64,000 nt of DNA from NCBI GenBank assembly GCA_010094025.1, contig ML991783.1, forward strand, positions 62,001 to 126,000, given 5' to 3'. The translations under genes were made by a program, and so were the position numbers. Below the pieces are notes generated by a model. It searched no databases. It saw nothing but the letters and a program-made list of their open reading frames with translations, and was not told where the DNA came from. Below, one piece after another: positions 23,071-34,687 of the stretch. The stretch's first letter is position 1, and every line of letters begins with the position of its first letter. Origin of the DNA: Viridothelium virens. Its lineage: Eukaryota > Ascomycota > Dothideomycetes > Trypetheliales > Trypetheliaceae.

Positions 23071-25139
23071 TTAAGACGAGGCTAAGCCGTCCAATACATT
23101 ATTAATCGTTTTCACAGGGTCTGAATCCTCACTCGTCGTCCACACTTGACATCTAGTGCCCTTGAATCCCGCCTCTTGCCACGTAATACCAAGTGATTCA
23201 ACAGAGACGAGCACCTCAATACGCTTTCTCTTGCTCTGGGATTTGGAGTCTCCCTTGGTAGCGATGTTTCTTCCCATGACTGTCTTCCACCCATTCTTGC
23301 TCAGAGCACTGGATTGTAACAGATGAGAACTCAGAATCGAGTTAAGAGCGGACGTTAGGTCTTCGAGGGAATCATAAGACTCTGTCTCCAGGGTCTCTGC
23401 GGGTTTGAGTTTGGGATCAAGGATCTCCAGAGCAAACTGGGTCCCGAAGAGCGGAGGGGACAGATGGGTTCGTAATAAGACTTCTGCAAGTTCTGTATTG
23501 AAGCTCGAAGTGCTATGCTCCATAGTCAGAGCAACTCTAGTCTCCAGTGGAACAGATAACGCATTGACGAAGTCCGCGAAGGAGGTTGAAGCTTGAGGTT
23601 TTGCCGTGGCGACGACTGTGTGTTTTTGTTTCGACAACCAACTGCTCAGGTCTGGAGATATATTCCGTAGCGTGTAGTTAAATTTCAGGCCTCCTTGTCC
23701 GAATAATAGAACCCTCTGGTCTAGGTCAGAGCGGATGGCATCAAGTGTCACCTTCTGCTGCAAATATCCAATGAATATGCGTAGTATTACTGGTCGAAGC
23801 TCCGCGCTTTGCCCTTCCGATATAGGATGAGGTATTCTTGAACGGTGATGTAATCTTTGCTTGTGAGCATAAGAAAGAAGGACCCGCAGTGCAAGGGCGA
23901 TCCCTTGGCATTCGAGATCTTCCGTGCGGTCGCCAATCGTAGACATCTCATCTTTTCCGACCAAGTCTATGAGAATTTCACGCGCAGGTACTCCAGAATT
24001 TTGCGAGCCTGTATCTGGCCCAGGATAGCGTATACGGATTTTATTTTCATCCATTGTGACGTTGTAAGGCAAAAGAAGCCGTGATTCTCTAGTAAGCTCC
24101 TGAAAAAGCTCCTCGTCAAAGAGGCTATCCCTCGCGCGTTGAACCAGCTCTGCGGTGAGAAAGTCGGCACGCACGCCATTTTGAGGTACATAGGATGATC
24201 CCATCACCTGACAATTTTCCAAAACGCGAACGCGAATTGTCTTAGTATTAGCAGTCAATGCCTCATCTAAAACAATGTTTCCTGTTTCCCCGATCTGCAA
24301 TGCAGCCGTACCGCGTGCTTTATATTCTCCACGTGCCTCGGAAAAGCCGAAAGATACTGCCAAATTATGCCGTTCGCGAGGAAACTTCGTGAGGGACCAG
24401 CCATCCTCACGAATCGTAAGAATCTGCTCCCAATATTTGGTCTCTTTCTCAACTTCCCGATTCAATCGAGTAGCAGCATCCAACAGACTATCCACTGATT
24501 TGTTAAGGCTCTTCATTCTGTGACCCTGCGAAACCTTCTCTTCTTCTTCACGCCTTGTTTCGAGCTTCGCTGGTACTTCAGCAGCGGACGATGACTCCTT
24601 CAGACCCATCGATTTTACTGGTGTGTTGTCGAGGACATAGTCGGTCATCGATTTTTCTGCGCCTTTCTTCGTCTTCGCTTTGGTCGGTCCTGGAGGCATG
24701 GGGTTGGCAGGAGGAAGTGGGAGATCGCTTTCCTTTCTCAGGAGCAGGGAAACAAGGTCTTGAACCATGAGAACTTCTTGCTGGGCTTGGCTGAAGAAGG
24801 AGGGTTAGAATATTTTACATAAGTCCATTGCCAAGGGTCGAAGTACTGTAGACCCTGCCACATCTCTGTTTTGGCAATGTAAAGCTTCTCGCGTCTTGTT
24901 TTTGGGTCGAGCTCATCTTCATTTTCGTTAGGCTGGCCTAGACCCAAGACGGATTCCAAATTAGAATCTTGCTCGAGCTCTATCTCATTGACAAGTTTCT
25001 GCTCTATAATATCCTTGAAATGGCCGCGCGATTCAAATATGCGTGATATTGTGGAATTGAGACTATCTTCTGTCTCCAGGCTTGGCCATGGTCGCAGAGA
25101 CAAGGAAAAAGAGGGAGACTCTGGTTGCGACTGCGCCAT
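23071..25139 (-). CDS. MED17: Mediator of RNA polymerase II transcription subunit 17
   Basis: Head-module scaffold subunit of Mediator (Srb4). Two exons, 25139-24854 and 24785-23071, joined across a 68-base intron with a GTCTAC donor, give 666 residues. The N-terminus SFSLSLRPWPS is followed by an alpha-helical region and then AQQEVLMVQDLVSLLLRKE, the conserved motif spanning the junction. Further on is the helical segment KSLNKSVDSLLDAATRLNRE and the WSLTKFPRERHNLAVSFGFSE region typical of fungal Med17. The exact donor is uncertain because the site is weak, but the downstream frame requires a join close to it. The C-terminal half is less conserved. The gene is divergent from ISN1. Confidence 0.88.
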
Positions 25140-25469
25140 CGGGCAGATGTGGGGCTGGAAAGCGGGAATGGAATGAGGTCGGATGCTTTATCTGCGTTGC
25201 GGGAGAATTCACCCAAGTACGGAAAACGAAGTATCAGTTGGTTGAATAAGGTACGAAGCACGGTGGTGATCGGCGCAAGGATACGCAGGACGAACTGCTA
25301 CTGAGCAGGCTAGGGTAAGGTGTAGGTACCTAAGCACGCTAAGGCAAGGCACCGTTATCCCGTACTCTACTCCACTCCGTACCGATCACTTTTTGTAATT
25401 TATACTAACAAACAACCGCTGGAATTCTTCAAACTTGCAAAAACTTGCTGGTGATACTCGGCTTTCAGA
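25140..25469. promoter_or_regulatory. Divergent promoter region of MED17 and ISN1
   Basis: About 330 bases between outward-facing starts. A run of AGGTA/AGGTGTAGGTACC-like sequence at 25310-25335 and an ACTCCGTACC near 25370 are present, but no known factor site can be assigned. Confidence 0.5.
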
Positions 25470-27213
25470 ATGACGACTCGATATCGAGTTGAATGTGTGG
25501 AGTGCTTATATCGGGCTTTCTTTTGATTGTGGACTGATACTTTTCACAGATGCGTTGAAGGTACGCTACCACTGTAGCCACTGTAAATACACCCGCTTAC
25601 TATACATCAAAGACGCATCGCCGCGATCAATTGGTATGGACATTGATAAAAAACACACATCGTGCTCCTACTGACTGGTGTCAAGATAGAATGGATCAAG
25701 GTCAGTCTAATTTCGGTTCAATCAGCCATCATAGGTCATCACTTCGACCGAATCCCAAGATCTCAGCACTTCCTCTTGACTGCTCAGTCGGCAGAGATGA
25801 ATTTTAGCTTACCCTTGCTGGGTAGGGCCTTCTTGCAGTACCATTTGTTCTGCATTCGCAGCCGACAGCCATCTTCGAAGAGCGTCGAGAGCGAGTGGCC
25901 CAAATGGCATCAAACGCTCACCGAAGATACGCTGAAATTATGCGTGACGTTGAGGAACTTATTAACGACCACAGTGGGTCTGCTCAATCGGACACGGTTT
26001 TCTTCCCGCTTACCTGACGAGCTTAGTTGCAAACCAAAAAGCTGGAACGGCAGAACGATCAAAGTTAAAGCTTCTTGTACCCACGGTGGGAACCTTTTTC
26101 ACACCTTTACTACTCCAAGATGCATTCATGTACCAAGATAGCCGTCGATTCATAAGCTCTCGGTGCTTTGTGCCCCCATCATTCAACGATGTCCGGTTAA
26201 TTCTCAACACTGCGCAAATCATGAGTTTGGTACGCGGAGGTCCCATCGAGCTCATGACTTTTGACGGAGATGTCACGTTGTACGATGATGGAGAGTCTCT
26301 CGCACCTGAGAGCGCGGTCATCCGACGCATCCTCACGCTCATGAGCAAGGGGATTAATGTTGGCATCGTCACGGCTGCCGGATATCTAGAGGCGATGAAA
26401 TACTACAGTAGACTGCATGGTCTTCTTGATGCCATACATGCATCTCAGCTACCCCTAGAGCTCAAGGAAAAAATTGTCGTCATGGGCGGAGAGAGCAATT
26501 ATCTCTTCCGATATAGCAGCTCTTCGCCCGACCGATTAATACCTGTACCAAGGCATGAGTGGTTGCTCGATGACATGAAGCTCTGGAGCGAAGAAGATAT
26601 TAACGAGCTTCTTGATACCGCTGAGAGTGCACTCAAAGGTTCCATCGAAACAATGCATTTGGATGCGCAGATCATTCGAAAAGAGCGCGGAGTAGGTATG
26701 GTTCCATCCCCGGGACAGAGATTTGCAAGAGAACAATTGGAAGAAACCGTACTGCTGACGCAGAAGATTTTGGTAAGAGCTGGACTGGTAATCGATCGAT
26801 TGAGCTCATGATTTTGTTACTAGGAAATATCTCCGGTCGGGCGTCGTCTTCCATTTTGCGCTTTCAATGGTAATAACCAGTTCGTCCTTCGTATAACCAT
26901 CTCATTGACGCCTTCTCAGGAGGAAGCGACGTTTTTGTTGATATTGGCGATAAAGCCTGGGGTGTCCAAGCATGTCAAAAATTCTTCGGCGGCATTGAAG
27001 GTGCCAAGACTTTGCACATAGGGGACCAATTCCTCTCTGCTGGAGCCAATGACTTTAAGGTATAGCACTGCTTGATGAGTCTTGAAATCGGCACTGACAA
27101 CCTAGGCGCGCTTGGCCTGCACGACAGCTTGGATCGCAAGCCCGACGGAGACTGTCGCCCTGCTCGATGAGATTAGCGAGCTAGATCAATTGATGGAGTT
27201 TAAGCGGAAATAG
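25470..27213 (+). CDS. ISN1: IMP-specific 5'-nucleotidase
   Basis: Cytosolic enzyme that dephosphorylates IMP to inosine in purine metabolism. The nine exons I read are 25470-25494, 25550-25560, 25613-25633, 25686-25700, 25826-25973, 26027-26772, 26824-26869, 26920-27059 and 27106-27213. They total 1,260 bases, or 419 residues. The spliced N-terminus MTTRYRVEYALKTHRRDQLI plus EWIKGLLAVPFVLHSQP matches the family exactly across four short exons. Further on are LLVPTVGTFFTPLLLQDAF, the catalytic TFDGDVTLYDDG (HAD-like aspartates), VMGGESNYLFR, GGSDVFVDIGDKAWG and LHIGDQFLSAGANDFK. Exons two to four are 11, 21 and 15 bases, unusually small, and are supported by protein conservation rather than by length. 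The final exon ends LMEFKRK. Confidence 0.93.
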
Positions 27214-27353
27214 ATCTGCTTTTGGGAGGTGGAATTTAACCTCGATGAATCTGAATGAGCTTCTGTACTATATGAGACCTTTGCATTATGGCGCTCTGTC
27301 ACAAAATATGTACAAGAACCTTGAAGTAAAGAAGAATAGGTAGCTTCTCGATT

Positions 27354-28571
27354 TTAGGTATCGCCGAAGACAAAAACATTTTTACCCTTACGAAAGCCCT
27401 CTAGCGTTCCTTGAACAGCGGAGATGAGACTGTCCTGCTTCGTGTTGTAATCCCAGAGGACTTCCTCCACGGGAACATCTTTGAACTTGCCTTGGCGAGT
27501 CAAGTTAAGGACATGATCAACAGTTCTTTTCTTCTCGTCCGGATTCTGTTCGCTCCATTTGCTGACCCAAAATCCATCGAAGGTAATGTTCTTGAATATG
27601 AGCAACCCCGTAGGCAGTTGTACTGGTTGCTTCGACATTGCTCCATAGGTGACCAAATGAGCTTGAGGACTCAAAATCTTGGCCATAGCATTGACTATCT
27701 TGCCACCTACACAGTTCAAGCCTAGCCGCACCTTCTCTCGTCCTCCATTTGTCCACTCCTTGACCTTATCTCCGAAGCCCTTTTCCTGTAACTCTGTATC
27801 TGTAACAACAACATTCGCTCCTAGATCCTCCAGTTCTCTCCTAAGAATCTCCGTACCTTCCGGTCGATCTCGCACAATGTTGATGCTTTTATATCCCCAC
27901 AGCTTTCCTAACTGAATTGCGGCCCTGCCGACTCCACTGTTCGCGCCGTTTTGTATGAACCACTCACCTTCACGTACATTTACGAAGTCCTTTAACATCC
28001 GATATGCCGTACAAGGGTTGACACTCACGGTCCCCACCTGAATAGGAGTCAGGCCACTTTTATCCTCAACCTTCAACAGGTTTGATGTGTCGGTTTGAGC
28101 ATGTGTTCGCCAGGTCCCAAACCCAGGTGCGCGCATAAGTACCCAATCACCCTTTTCTAACCCTCTAACATCTTTGCCACGTGTTTGAACTTCGGCCACG
28201 CCCTCATTTCCACCCACAGCGATGGGTTCAGGAGTGCCGAGAGAGGTAGTAAAGGTAGGCTTCGTGGGATAGACACCTTGAATTTGATTGATATCGGCAG
28301 GATTGATGGGAGATGCAAGGAATCTCAGGGTCAACGAGTTCCCATGAGCTGGCGATATGGAGTGGCCATGGAGCCCAAGAACTTCGGCGGGTTCGCCATG
28401 TTTGGAGAAGGTGAGAGCTTTGGCTTGTTCATAGCCGTATGCCGAGATGCTGCGACGCGAAACCTTACTGAATGCCGCCGGAATCGCAACGAAATTTGAG
28501 GAGAGACTGACTGTCGAAGTACTCAACGTGTTAGATAACCGGGAGATTGGCTGAGGTATCCGTGGCGGCAT
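27354..28571 (-). CDS. ETR1: Mitochondrial enoyl-[acyl carrier protein] reductase
   Basis: NADPH-dependent 2-enoyl thioester reductase of mitochondrial type II fatty acid synthesis (MECR/Etr1), in the medium-chain dehydrogenase/reductase superfamily. A single exon encodes 405 residues. A mitochondrial presequence rich in Ser, Arg and hydrophobics covers about residues 1-45, followed by YEQAKALTFSKHGEP. The catalytic tyrosine lies in INQIQGVYPTKP. The nucleotide-binding Rossmann region begins around QNGANSGVGRAAIQLGK, and the substrate-domain segment LNCVGGKIV follows. The C-terminus has LTRQGKFKDVPVEEV. Length and motif order are as in fungal Etr1. It is convergent with ISN1, the stop codons being about 140 bases apart. 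Confidence 0.94.
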   Translation of the reverse strand: MPPRIPQPISRLSNTLSTSTVSLSSNFVAIPAAFSKVSRRSISAYGYEQAKALTFSKHGEPAEVLGLHGHSISPAHGNSLTLRFLASPINPADINQIQGVYPTKPTFTTSLGTPEPIAVGGNEGVAEVQTRGKDVRGLEKGDWVLMRAPGFGTWRTHAQTDTSNLLKVEDKSGLTPIQVGTVSVNPCTAYRMLKDFVNVREGEWFIQNGANSGVGRAAIQLGKLWGYKSINIVRDRPEGTEILRRELEDLGANVVVTDTELQEKGFGDKVKEWTNGGREKVRLGLNCVGGKIVNAMAKILSPQAHLVTYGAMSKQPVQLPTGLLIFKNITFDGFWVSKWSEQNPDEKKRTVDHVLNLTRQGKFKDVPVEEVLWDYNTKQDSLISAVQGTLEGFRKGKNVFVFGDT

Positions 28572-29137
28572 GGTCGTGGAGGGCTTGGTCTTGGATAGCA
28601 GGAATTTTGAGGCTATGTGTGACCTCGTCCTGATCGTGAATCAGAATATCATCTTGGTGAAGCTCGTCTATGGATGTCAAAGCGACTCGTTCAGAATGAA
28701 GGATAGTAGCCGATGCTAAGTGCCTTAGATACTTTTCGAGTTCGAAGCGAGGAGCTATATTCGGATCCTGGAAGGATGACGTCGGTCGGAGCTCCCACCG
28801 TGTAACTTCACATCTTGCGGACATGCGTGACGCGGTGAAAAAAACTACACCAGCACATCTTGTACCGAGATCACAGTCTCCATTGCACTATGCCAGGATG
28901 TAGCCCTGTAGCCTTGATCAATTACTCCGTACTGTCTTGAACTTAAAAATGTCGCAGGCTCCATACAGGATAGTAACGGCAGCTGTGCCTGCAACTCGCG
29001 TTGCACAGCCTCCACTTGAAGGAGCTTTAAGATGTTTACTTAAGGAATCGTCAGTCGAACTCGATGGCGTGATGAGAGTGTCGCCTATTCTTCCGATTGA
29101 CTCCTATTGACACCGATTGGAAGCTCTCTTGAGCTCG
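28572..29137. other. Divergent intergenic region between ETR1 and the fungal N-terminal-domain gene
   Basis: About 570 bases holding both promoters. A 97-residue open frame on the minus strand (28824-28531) overlaps the first 41 bases of ETR1. It resembles no family I know and more likely reflects the ETR1 5' leader. One TACTCCGTA motif copy lies at 28923-28931. Confidence 0.5.
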
Positions 29138-31060
29138 ATGGACCCTCTCTCGTTGACAGCCAGTGTCGCAGGCATCATCAGCTTCTGTTTGAAGACGGCG
29201 AAGGCTCTTCATAAGATACGTGAAAGCTACAAGCACGCCTCAGTCACCATTGCTGCACTTTGTTCAGAAGCCTCTGTCATTAGCGCATCTCTAGCACAAA
29301 TCCAAGGCATCTTGCTGAAGGTAATTGGCGCTAGTACGAGTCAATTCTTGACCAGACCGGAGCTCCGGGATGCCTTCGATATAGCTTTAACTGGTTGTAC
29401 TGTCACGTTTTCTTGTCTAGACCATGAGATTCAATGTCTGGCCCAAGGAAGTAATGAAAAGAGTGAACCGGGGCGGAAGATAAAGGCGAAATATGTCTGG
29501 AAGGAAGAGACGATGAAAAACCTACTATTACAAATTCGTGGGCAACAAACTGCAATCTCACTCTTGATACAAAGTCTACAAATGTGATAAAACTCTACAA
29601 TCACTTTCATTCTGTCTAACCACTGTTGCAGGCAATCTTTATCAGACATCCAACAGCTCCTTCACGGAAACCACACGATTCTGGAAGGTATTGTGAGTCG
29701 AACCAGGTCAAATCGTAGCCTCAATCCGAGTCTGAAAATACCTGCGTCTGTTCTTGACGCTGAGCCCGAGAGCAATAGTCTCTCGGATGACTACGGTTCA
29801 GCTATTAGCGGGACAGAGTTCGATTTCGATGACACGATCGTCAATTCCCGGGTGTATCGGAGAACTATGATGATTGCGGAGAAGACGATTTCTGATCAAT
29901 GTCTTCAGTCCGTACCAGTTGCGCAAGAATTGCACAAGACTGACACCGACACCGACAAGAAATGTGGTGGCAATGGCAGACAGTACTCTTGCGGAGACCT
30001 ATCCAAAGATCCTGGGATATTCACCCCAAGTGATCCTCTGATAGATCAGCAAGTCGCAGGCACAGTGAGTAGTACTCGAAAGCACCTACTGAGCCGCACT
30101 CGTTTCGCCGAATGTCCATGCCGCAGTCAAAGTTTTGGGGAGGAGGATCCACAAACTCATTCAAAAAATTTCCATGAAAGTTCTTGTGTAGAACACTCAT
30201 CAGCGCAGGGGAAAATCGAGACGCCACGCAAATCTAGCAGACGCGGTCGACATTGTTCTCAAAGACAAGGCAGTATTGTTTCCCGGAGCTGTATGGATGA
30301 GGTAAGTTGGCATCATTTGCCTCCAGTTCATCAAAAGAAAGCCTAGCAAAAATGTTTCTGTTCGCTGGGGAGATGTCCAATCACCGTGAGATCAGGTTAT
30401 GATTTATAAACTTGAAACTTTGAGGTTAAAAGTGACTCGATATCGCAAAGCTTATGGGTTGACTTCGGCGAAGACGGAGTCGTCGAGAGTAACACAATTG
30501 GAAACACTGGGTCTGTTGTTGACCATGATTTGCAGGAAAAGTTCGATTTGAGGCCTCTGCCGCCAACGTATCAATTTTCGTCTCGACAAAATATCGATCG
30601 ACTCGACTCTGGCTTTTATTCACAAGCCGGCGAAGTTGTACAGATTTCTGAGAGCTCGGACATGGAGCGAAGACAGTCTGCTGCTTGTCGACAGACTCGA
30701 CATGGTCTCCCGGACCCATCACTTGAACAAGTAATCCCAGAAGCGATGGAGGCCACTCTCAAGAGATTATCGGGCATGTCAGAACTTCCAGATGTTCAAA
30801 AAGACCCCTGCGCTTTGTCTACAATCTGGAAAGAGATACTTCGCATGCAAAGTACGACCCTTTTAGATTTGGCCGACCTGGTCAATGACTTTGGAGGTCT
30901 CTTAAGTGTTGGGTCTTACAATGGTCGGTCGCGCCTCATTCAAACAGAGAAACAGCTCTTTCTTGGCATTGAGAAGCTGGATGGCTTTTCTCGGGCCTTT
31001 CGCGAAGAGCTTGAACCATTCAGACAATCACGGAACTTTGCTCTTCCACTTGGTCGATGA
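29138..31060 (+). CDS. Protein with a fungal STAND-type N-terminal domain (PigL_N-like)
   Basis: The N-terminus MDPLSLTASVAGIISFCLKTAKALH, then DALCSEA-like spacing (AALCSEASVISASLAQIQ), is the helical fungal N-terminal domain seen on NLR/STAND proteins and many unannotated fungal proteins. Exons are 29138-29583, 29632-30301 and a third ending near 31060. The first intron (48 bases, GTGATA...GCAG) is well supported. The second starts at 30302 (GTAAGT), but its acceptor is uncertain among several AGs between 30400 and 30440. The middle of the protein is acidic, Ser-rich and low complexity. The last part contains KEILRMQSTTLLDLADLVND and a helical segment. No NACHT, NB-ARC or repeat domain is visible. 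An in-frame ATG seven codons upstream (29117) is an alternative start. A further exon after 31060 is possible (residues FYGVRIETIANFAVFLVIAG near 31070-31130). Function unknown. Confidence 0.65.
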
Positions 31061-31139
31061 GAGTCATCTTCTATGGAGTACGAATAGAGACAATCGCAAA
31101 CTTCGCAGTCTTTCTAGTGATCGCCGGGGATAGTGTATA

Positions 31140-32527
31140 GAGCTTTCTGCGTTATTGCTGATCGGGAGGTCCGTTACTTGTCTGCAGCTAATAATTCCAC
31201 GGCCACCCTAGAGTATGTGCGACCGAATGATTACAAGATTTCTATTGTCGCGCTCAGTGAGACTATATCGCCTTCTCATGGAAATGCTGATTGCTGATAA
31301 CAACTACTGACAGGACTGGTGATAATTTCATTAAACAGGGATCTGGTATGTTAGGCAAAAAATGGCTGGGCCAAAAGGTTCCATTTCCGGATTCAGCTGG
31401 TTAGTCTGATAGTCAGGGTACACAAAGAATGTAGACTGTACGCATTGAGATTTCAGAAAAGTTTTCAGTTGATCTCCGCCTGTAGGATTGGAGCCTGTCG
31501 AGTTCTATCAAAACGTTGGCGTCCACGGCGTCTCAAGTCGAAATTCTCGGATAAGTTTCCTGTCGCAAAAATCAAAGCAACGGCCGCCGAGACGGATGGC
31601 TACGAAACCATACGTACCGTAGTTAAAGTTCAACCACTCACGCCCGTCTTCTCCATCTGATCAATGGCGTGATTCCACGCATCTCAGCCATTGACCAAAG
31701 CTGTTTCACTGCGCTGCGCGATTTTATGCATGGGCGTGTTACTACCAAGAATACACTTCTGCAGCTATCGACAAGTGGAGGGGTTGGGGGCAGAAGCCGC
31801 TGCTCAGCCGCCGAATTTTGGAGCAATCATTGGCTCAAAATGACTATCCGTCATTCGTGCAGCATTTCAGCTGTTGGTTACCGCTTGCGGGCCAGTTCGG
31901 CACAGCTAAATAATTCAGATAACCGTCTGAATCCATAACAGTCCGTACGATATGTGGCCTTAGCGGACAGTTACAGCATGCACCTCACGCGGCTGAGAAG
32001 CTGGTTTGTCTGTTCAAATTTCCGAAGGCGGAAACGCTAAGTCAAGAAGCCCTGTATCCGTAATGAGATACAGATTGTAGAATGCGATAGTTTGCCGCCG
32101 CACTTTATTCATCATCTTGGCTCTACAACACGCAGGACCATTGCAGGGCGCTTGCTTGCTCAGCTATCTTGGATGGCATACAAATAAAGCTCTATTATCC
32201 ACGTTGCGAGATATATAGCCTCCCGATAGTGCAAGTGTCCCGCCTGATAGAGACTCAGTCAAGTTCAATGGATTTCTTGGAATATTCAGTCCAAATAGTT
32301 CTTTACCTACGTAGCCAAACCTACACGTCAATCCCTTCGGCTTCGCATTGTCATCATTGAAATTGTTATGATCCATTTCAGTCTCAAGGGCAAAATCTGA
32401 GTGAAAGTTTTTCAAGATGGTAAGTTTGAGGACTTAACCCTAGGGAGCTGCGTGAGGAGCGACATACTCTTGATCGTACCAAAGCCTTCATTTTGAGTCT
32501 GCGTGAGACTAACCATCTGGGACGAAG
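31140..32527. other. Gene-poor stretch upstream of the MFS gene
   Basis: About 1.4 kb with only short frames, none showing a recognisable domain. It begins the accessory island. A first exon of the MFS gene may lie here: an ATG at 32417 is followed directly by GTAAGT, but this is speculative. Confidence 0.4.
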
Positions 32528-34112
32528 AATGTCAGTGATGCAAAAGATGGCCTCGCGTCCTTGAGAGATCCTCAGTCTTGGGATCTCAGGGTCAAGCTCG
32601 TCGTTTCTTTGGGTACTCTTCTGGCTATGTTTTCGATGTGAGTCAACATTCAGATTGCACGCATCATGGATGCTGGTTCCAGAGACAGCACTTTTGGCAA
32701 CTCGGCGTACATTGGTAGTACCCTCCCGATTCAATCTGAATTTCGCATCAGCGAGATACTCGCAATCGCTCCGATCTCTCTATACGCCATCGGCTTCGTT
32801 CCAGGCCCGATGCTTGAATCTGCGCTATCAGAGGTATTTGGCCGCCAATATGTCTATAAAACCGCAATGGTCCTATGCCTTGTCTTTACCATCATCGGTG
32901 GTACGGCCGCGAACTTTCGGACCCCAGCGGTAGCCAGAGCATTTGCAGGATTTCTAGGTTCTCCTGCTATCACCGTGTTGTCCGCCATGACGTTTGACTT
33001 ATACGCTCCCGGTGATAGGATCGGAGAATTTTGGAAAATCGTCAATGGTGTTGGGCTCATTTGGGCAACTGAACTCGGTCCCTTGGCTGGAAATGCCGTC
33101 GTTCAAGATCGGGATTGGCGTTGGTCTTTTTACCTGACAGCAATGCTCTTGGCTTCTAGTCTTTTAGTCATATTTCCTACTCGCGAGACATTTCTTCCAG
33201 AGATACTTCGCAAGGACGCCAATGAACCAAGGGGAAGTCTTGGTGAAGCACTCAAAACGGCCTTCCGGCGTCCATTACACATGCTCTTTGTGGAACCTAT
33301 AATGCTTCCTACATCACTCTTTATGGCATGGTGTCAAATCATTCTCTTCGTCTTCTACGTTGCGTATCCATACATTTTGGCAAATCTCTATTCCTTCTCA
33401 CTGTCGCAAGTTGGGCTCTCATTTCTACCGTTATTCATTGGCACAACCCTCGCAGTACCTGTCCTTGGAGTAATTGACAAACAGGTCTATCAGGTGCAAG
33501 TTGCTAAGGCACAAGTGGTTGGCACGGATCCCAGACCAGAGGCACGTTTGTTCCCCACAAAAATTGGAGCAATCCTGATTCCTGTAGCCTTGTTTTGGTA
33601 GGCCAGAAGCTCTTAGTATCTATGCTATCAATCTGACATGACGCAGGCTTGGTTGGACTGCCCGTCCAGGCATTCATTGGGTAGCTCCAGTCATGTCTGG
33701 ACTGCTTTATGGCTTTGCTTTTGCACTCTGTCTAGTGAGTGATCATGTCAATCGGATCTATCAGTAGACTAATGTGGATCCAGCTCTCCATACCAATCTA
33801 CAAGGGTGACGTCTATGGCGCAGAGCTTAGCGCCTCGTCCTTCGCTATTGATACCGCAGCACGCTATCCCTTTCTGCTCCATTTCCACTTTTGACAGTCC
33901 AGATGATAGAGCACTTGAGCTTCGCCTGGGCTATGTCAATGCTGGGTTTTATCAGCTTAATCTTTGTACCGGTACCATGGATCCTAGATCGATACGGACC
34001 GGTACTGCGGGCAAGGAGCCACTATCTGAGACCCACCCAAAGCGTGAACAACTGGGAAGCCTGTTCCGGCTCACGATCGCTACCAGACCATCAACATTCT
34101 TTGGAGAAATGA
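32528..34112 (+). pseudogene. DHA1-family MFS drug/polyamine transporter, frame broken near the 3' end
   Basis: Proton-driven 12-helix exporter of the drug:H+ antiporter-1 type. Exons 32528-32637, 32683-33597, 33647-33734 and 33784 onward, separated by introns of 45, 49 and 49 bases, read DPQSWDLRVKLVVSLGTLL (helix 1) and GFVPGPMLESALSEVFGRQ (the loop 2-3 motif). The C-terminal half contains YKGDVYGAELSASSFAI. A stop then appears after RYPFLLHFHF at about 33890, while the next frame continues with TVQMIEHLSFAWAMSMLGFI, the expected following helix, to RYGPVLRARS. A one-base loss in the T-run at 33888-33892 would explain this, as would a sequencing error. No in-frame ATG precedes the first exon, so the 5' end is unresolved. 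I call it a probable pseudogene or mis-sequenced gene. Its neighbours are accessory genes. Confidence 0.7.
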
Positions 34113-34687
34113 CCTATTGTACAAGCTGGTAACTAAGCTGTCGAATCGTCTTCTTCAAGGGACCAGCTGGTCTGGAGATCAATACCATCCAAGTAAAGCT
34201 ACCGTAGTACTTTTGATCGTGAAGAATATATTTGACAACATGCGATATGAGTATTTCGGTGGACTCATGTCAAATTCCATTCATGTAATCCTAAACTGTT
34301 CAGACCATGACAATTGGGCACGATTCAGGGCACTGGAAGGTGTTTGAGCATGTCAGGCAAAAATCTCCTTTACTGCTAGACAGACAAAATAATAGCCATC
34401 ATGCCAAAGCTCTCCAGGCTCAAGCGCATAGAGTTGTCTCTCCATCCCCAATAACAAGGCTTATTGCATTCTAGGTCAAGGACCTCGAATTAAATGAGCG
34501 TGACGACATCTTGTGAGTCAAAACCCCACAGCTGAAAATAGAAGGTACCATTCTCCTCAGAAATCTCATGTGACAATATCTCAAAGATAAGAGATTATTG
34601 CATTACTTGGTGGCAGCATCGGTGATATCATCCTTAATTTCACCTCCAGACGAGGGATCGCGTCTGTCAAAGTTTATAGCTCGCGTC
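34113..34687. other. Intergenic region, 3' flanks of the MFS and secreted-protein genes
   Basis: About 575 bases between two convergent genes. No recognisable gene, repeat or RNA is visible; short frames around 34117-34347 have no family resemblance. Confidence 0.5.

Noticed and set aside
28531-28824. 97-residue minus-strand frame overlapping the ETR1 start
   Set aside because: No family resemblance and overlaps the coding start of a well-supported gene; probably 5' leader.
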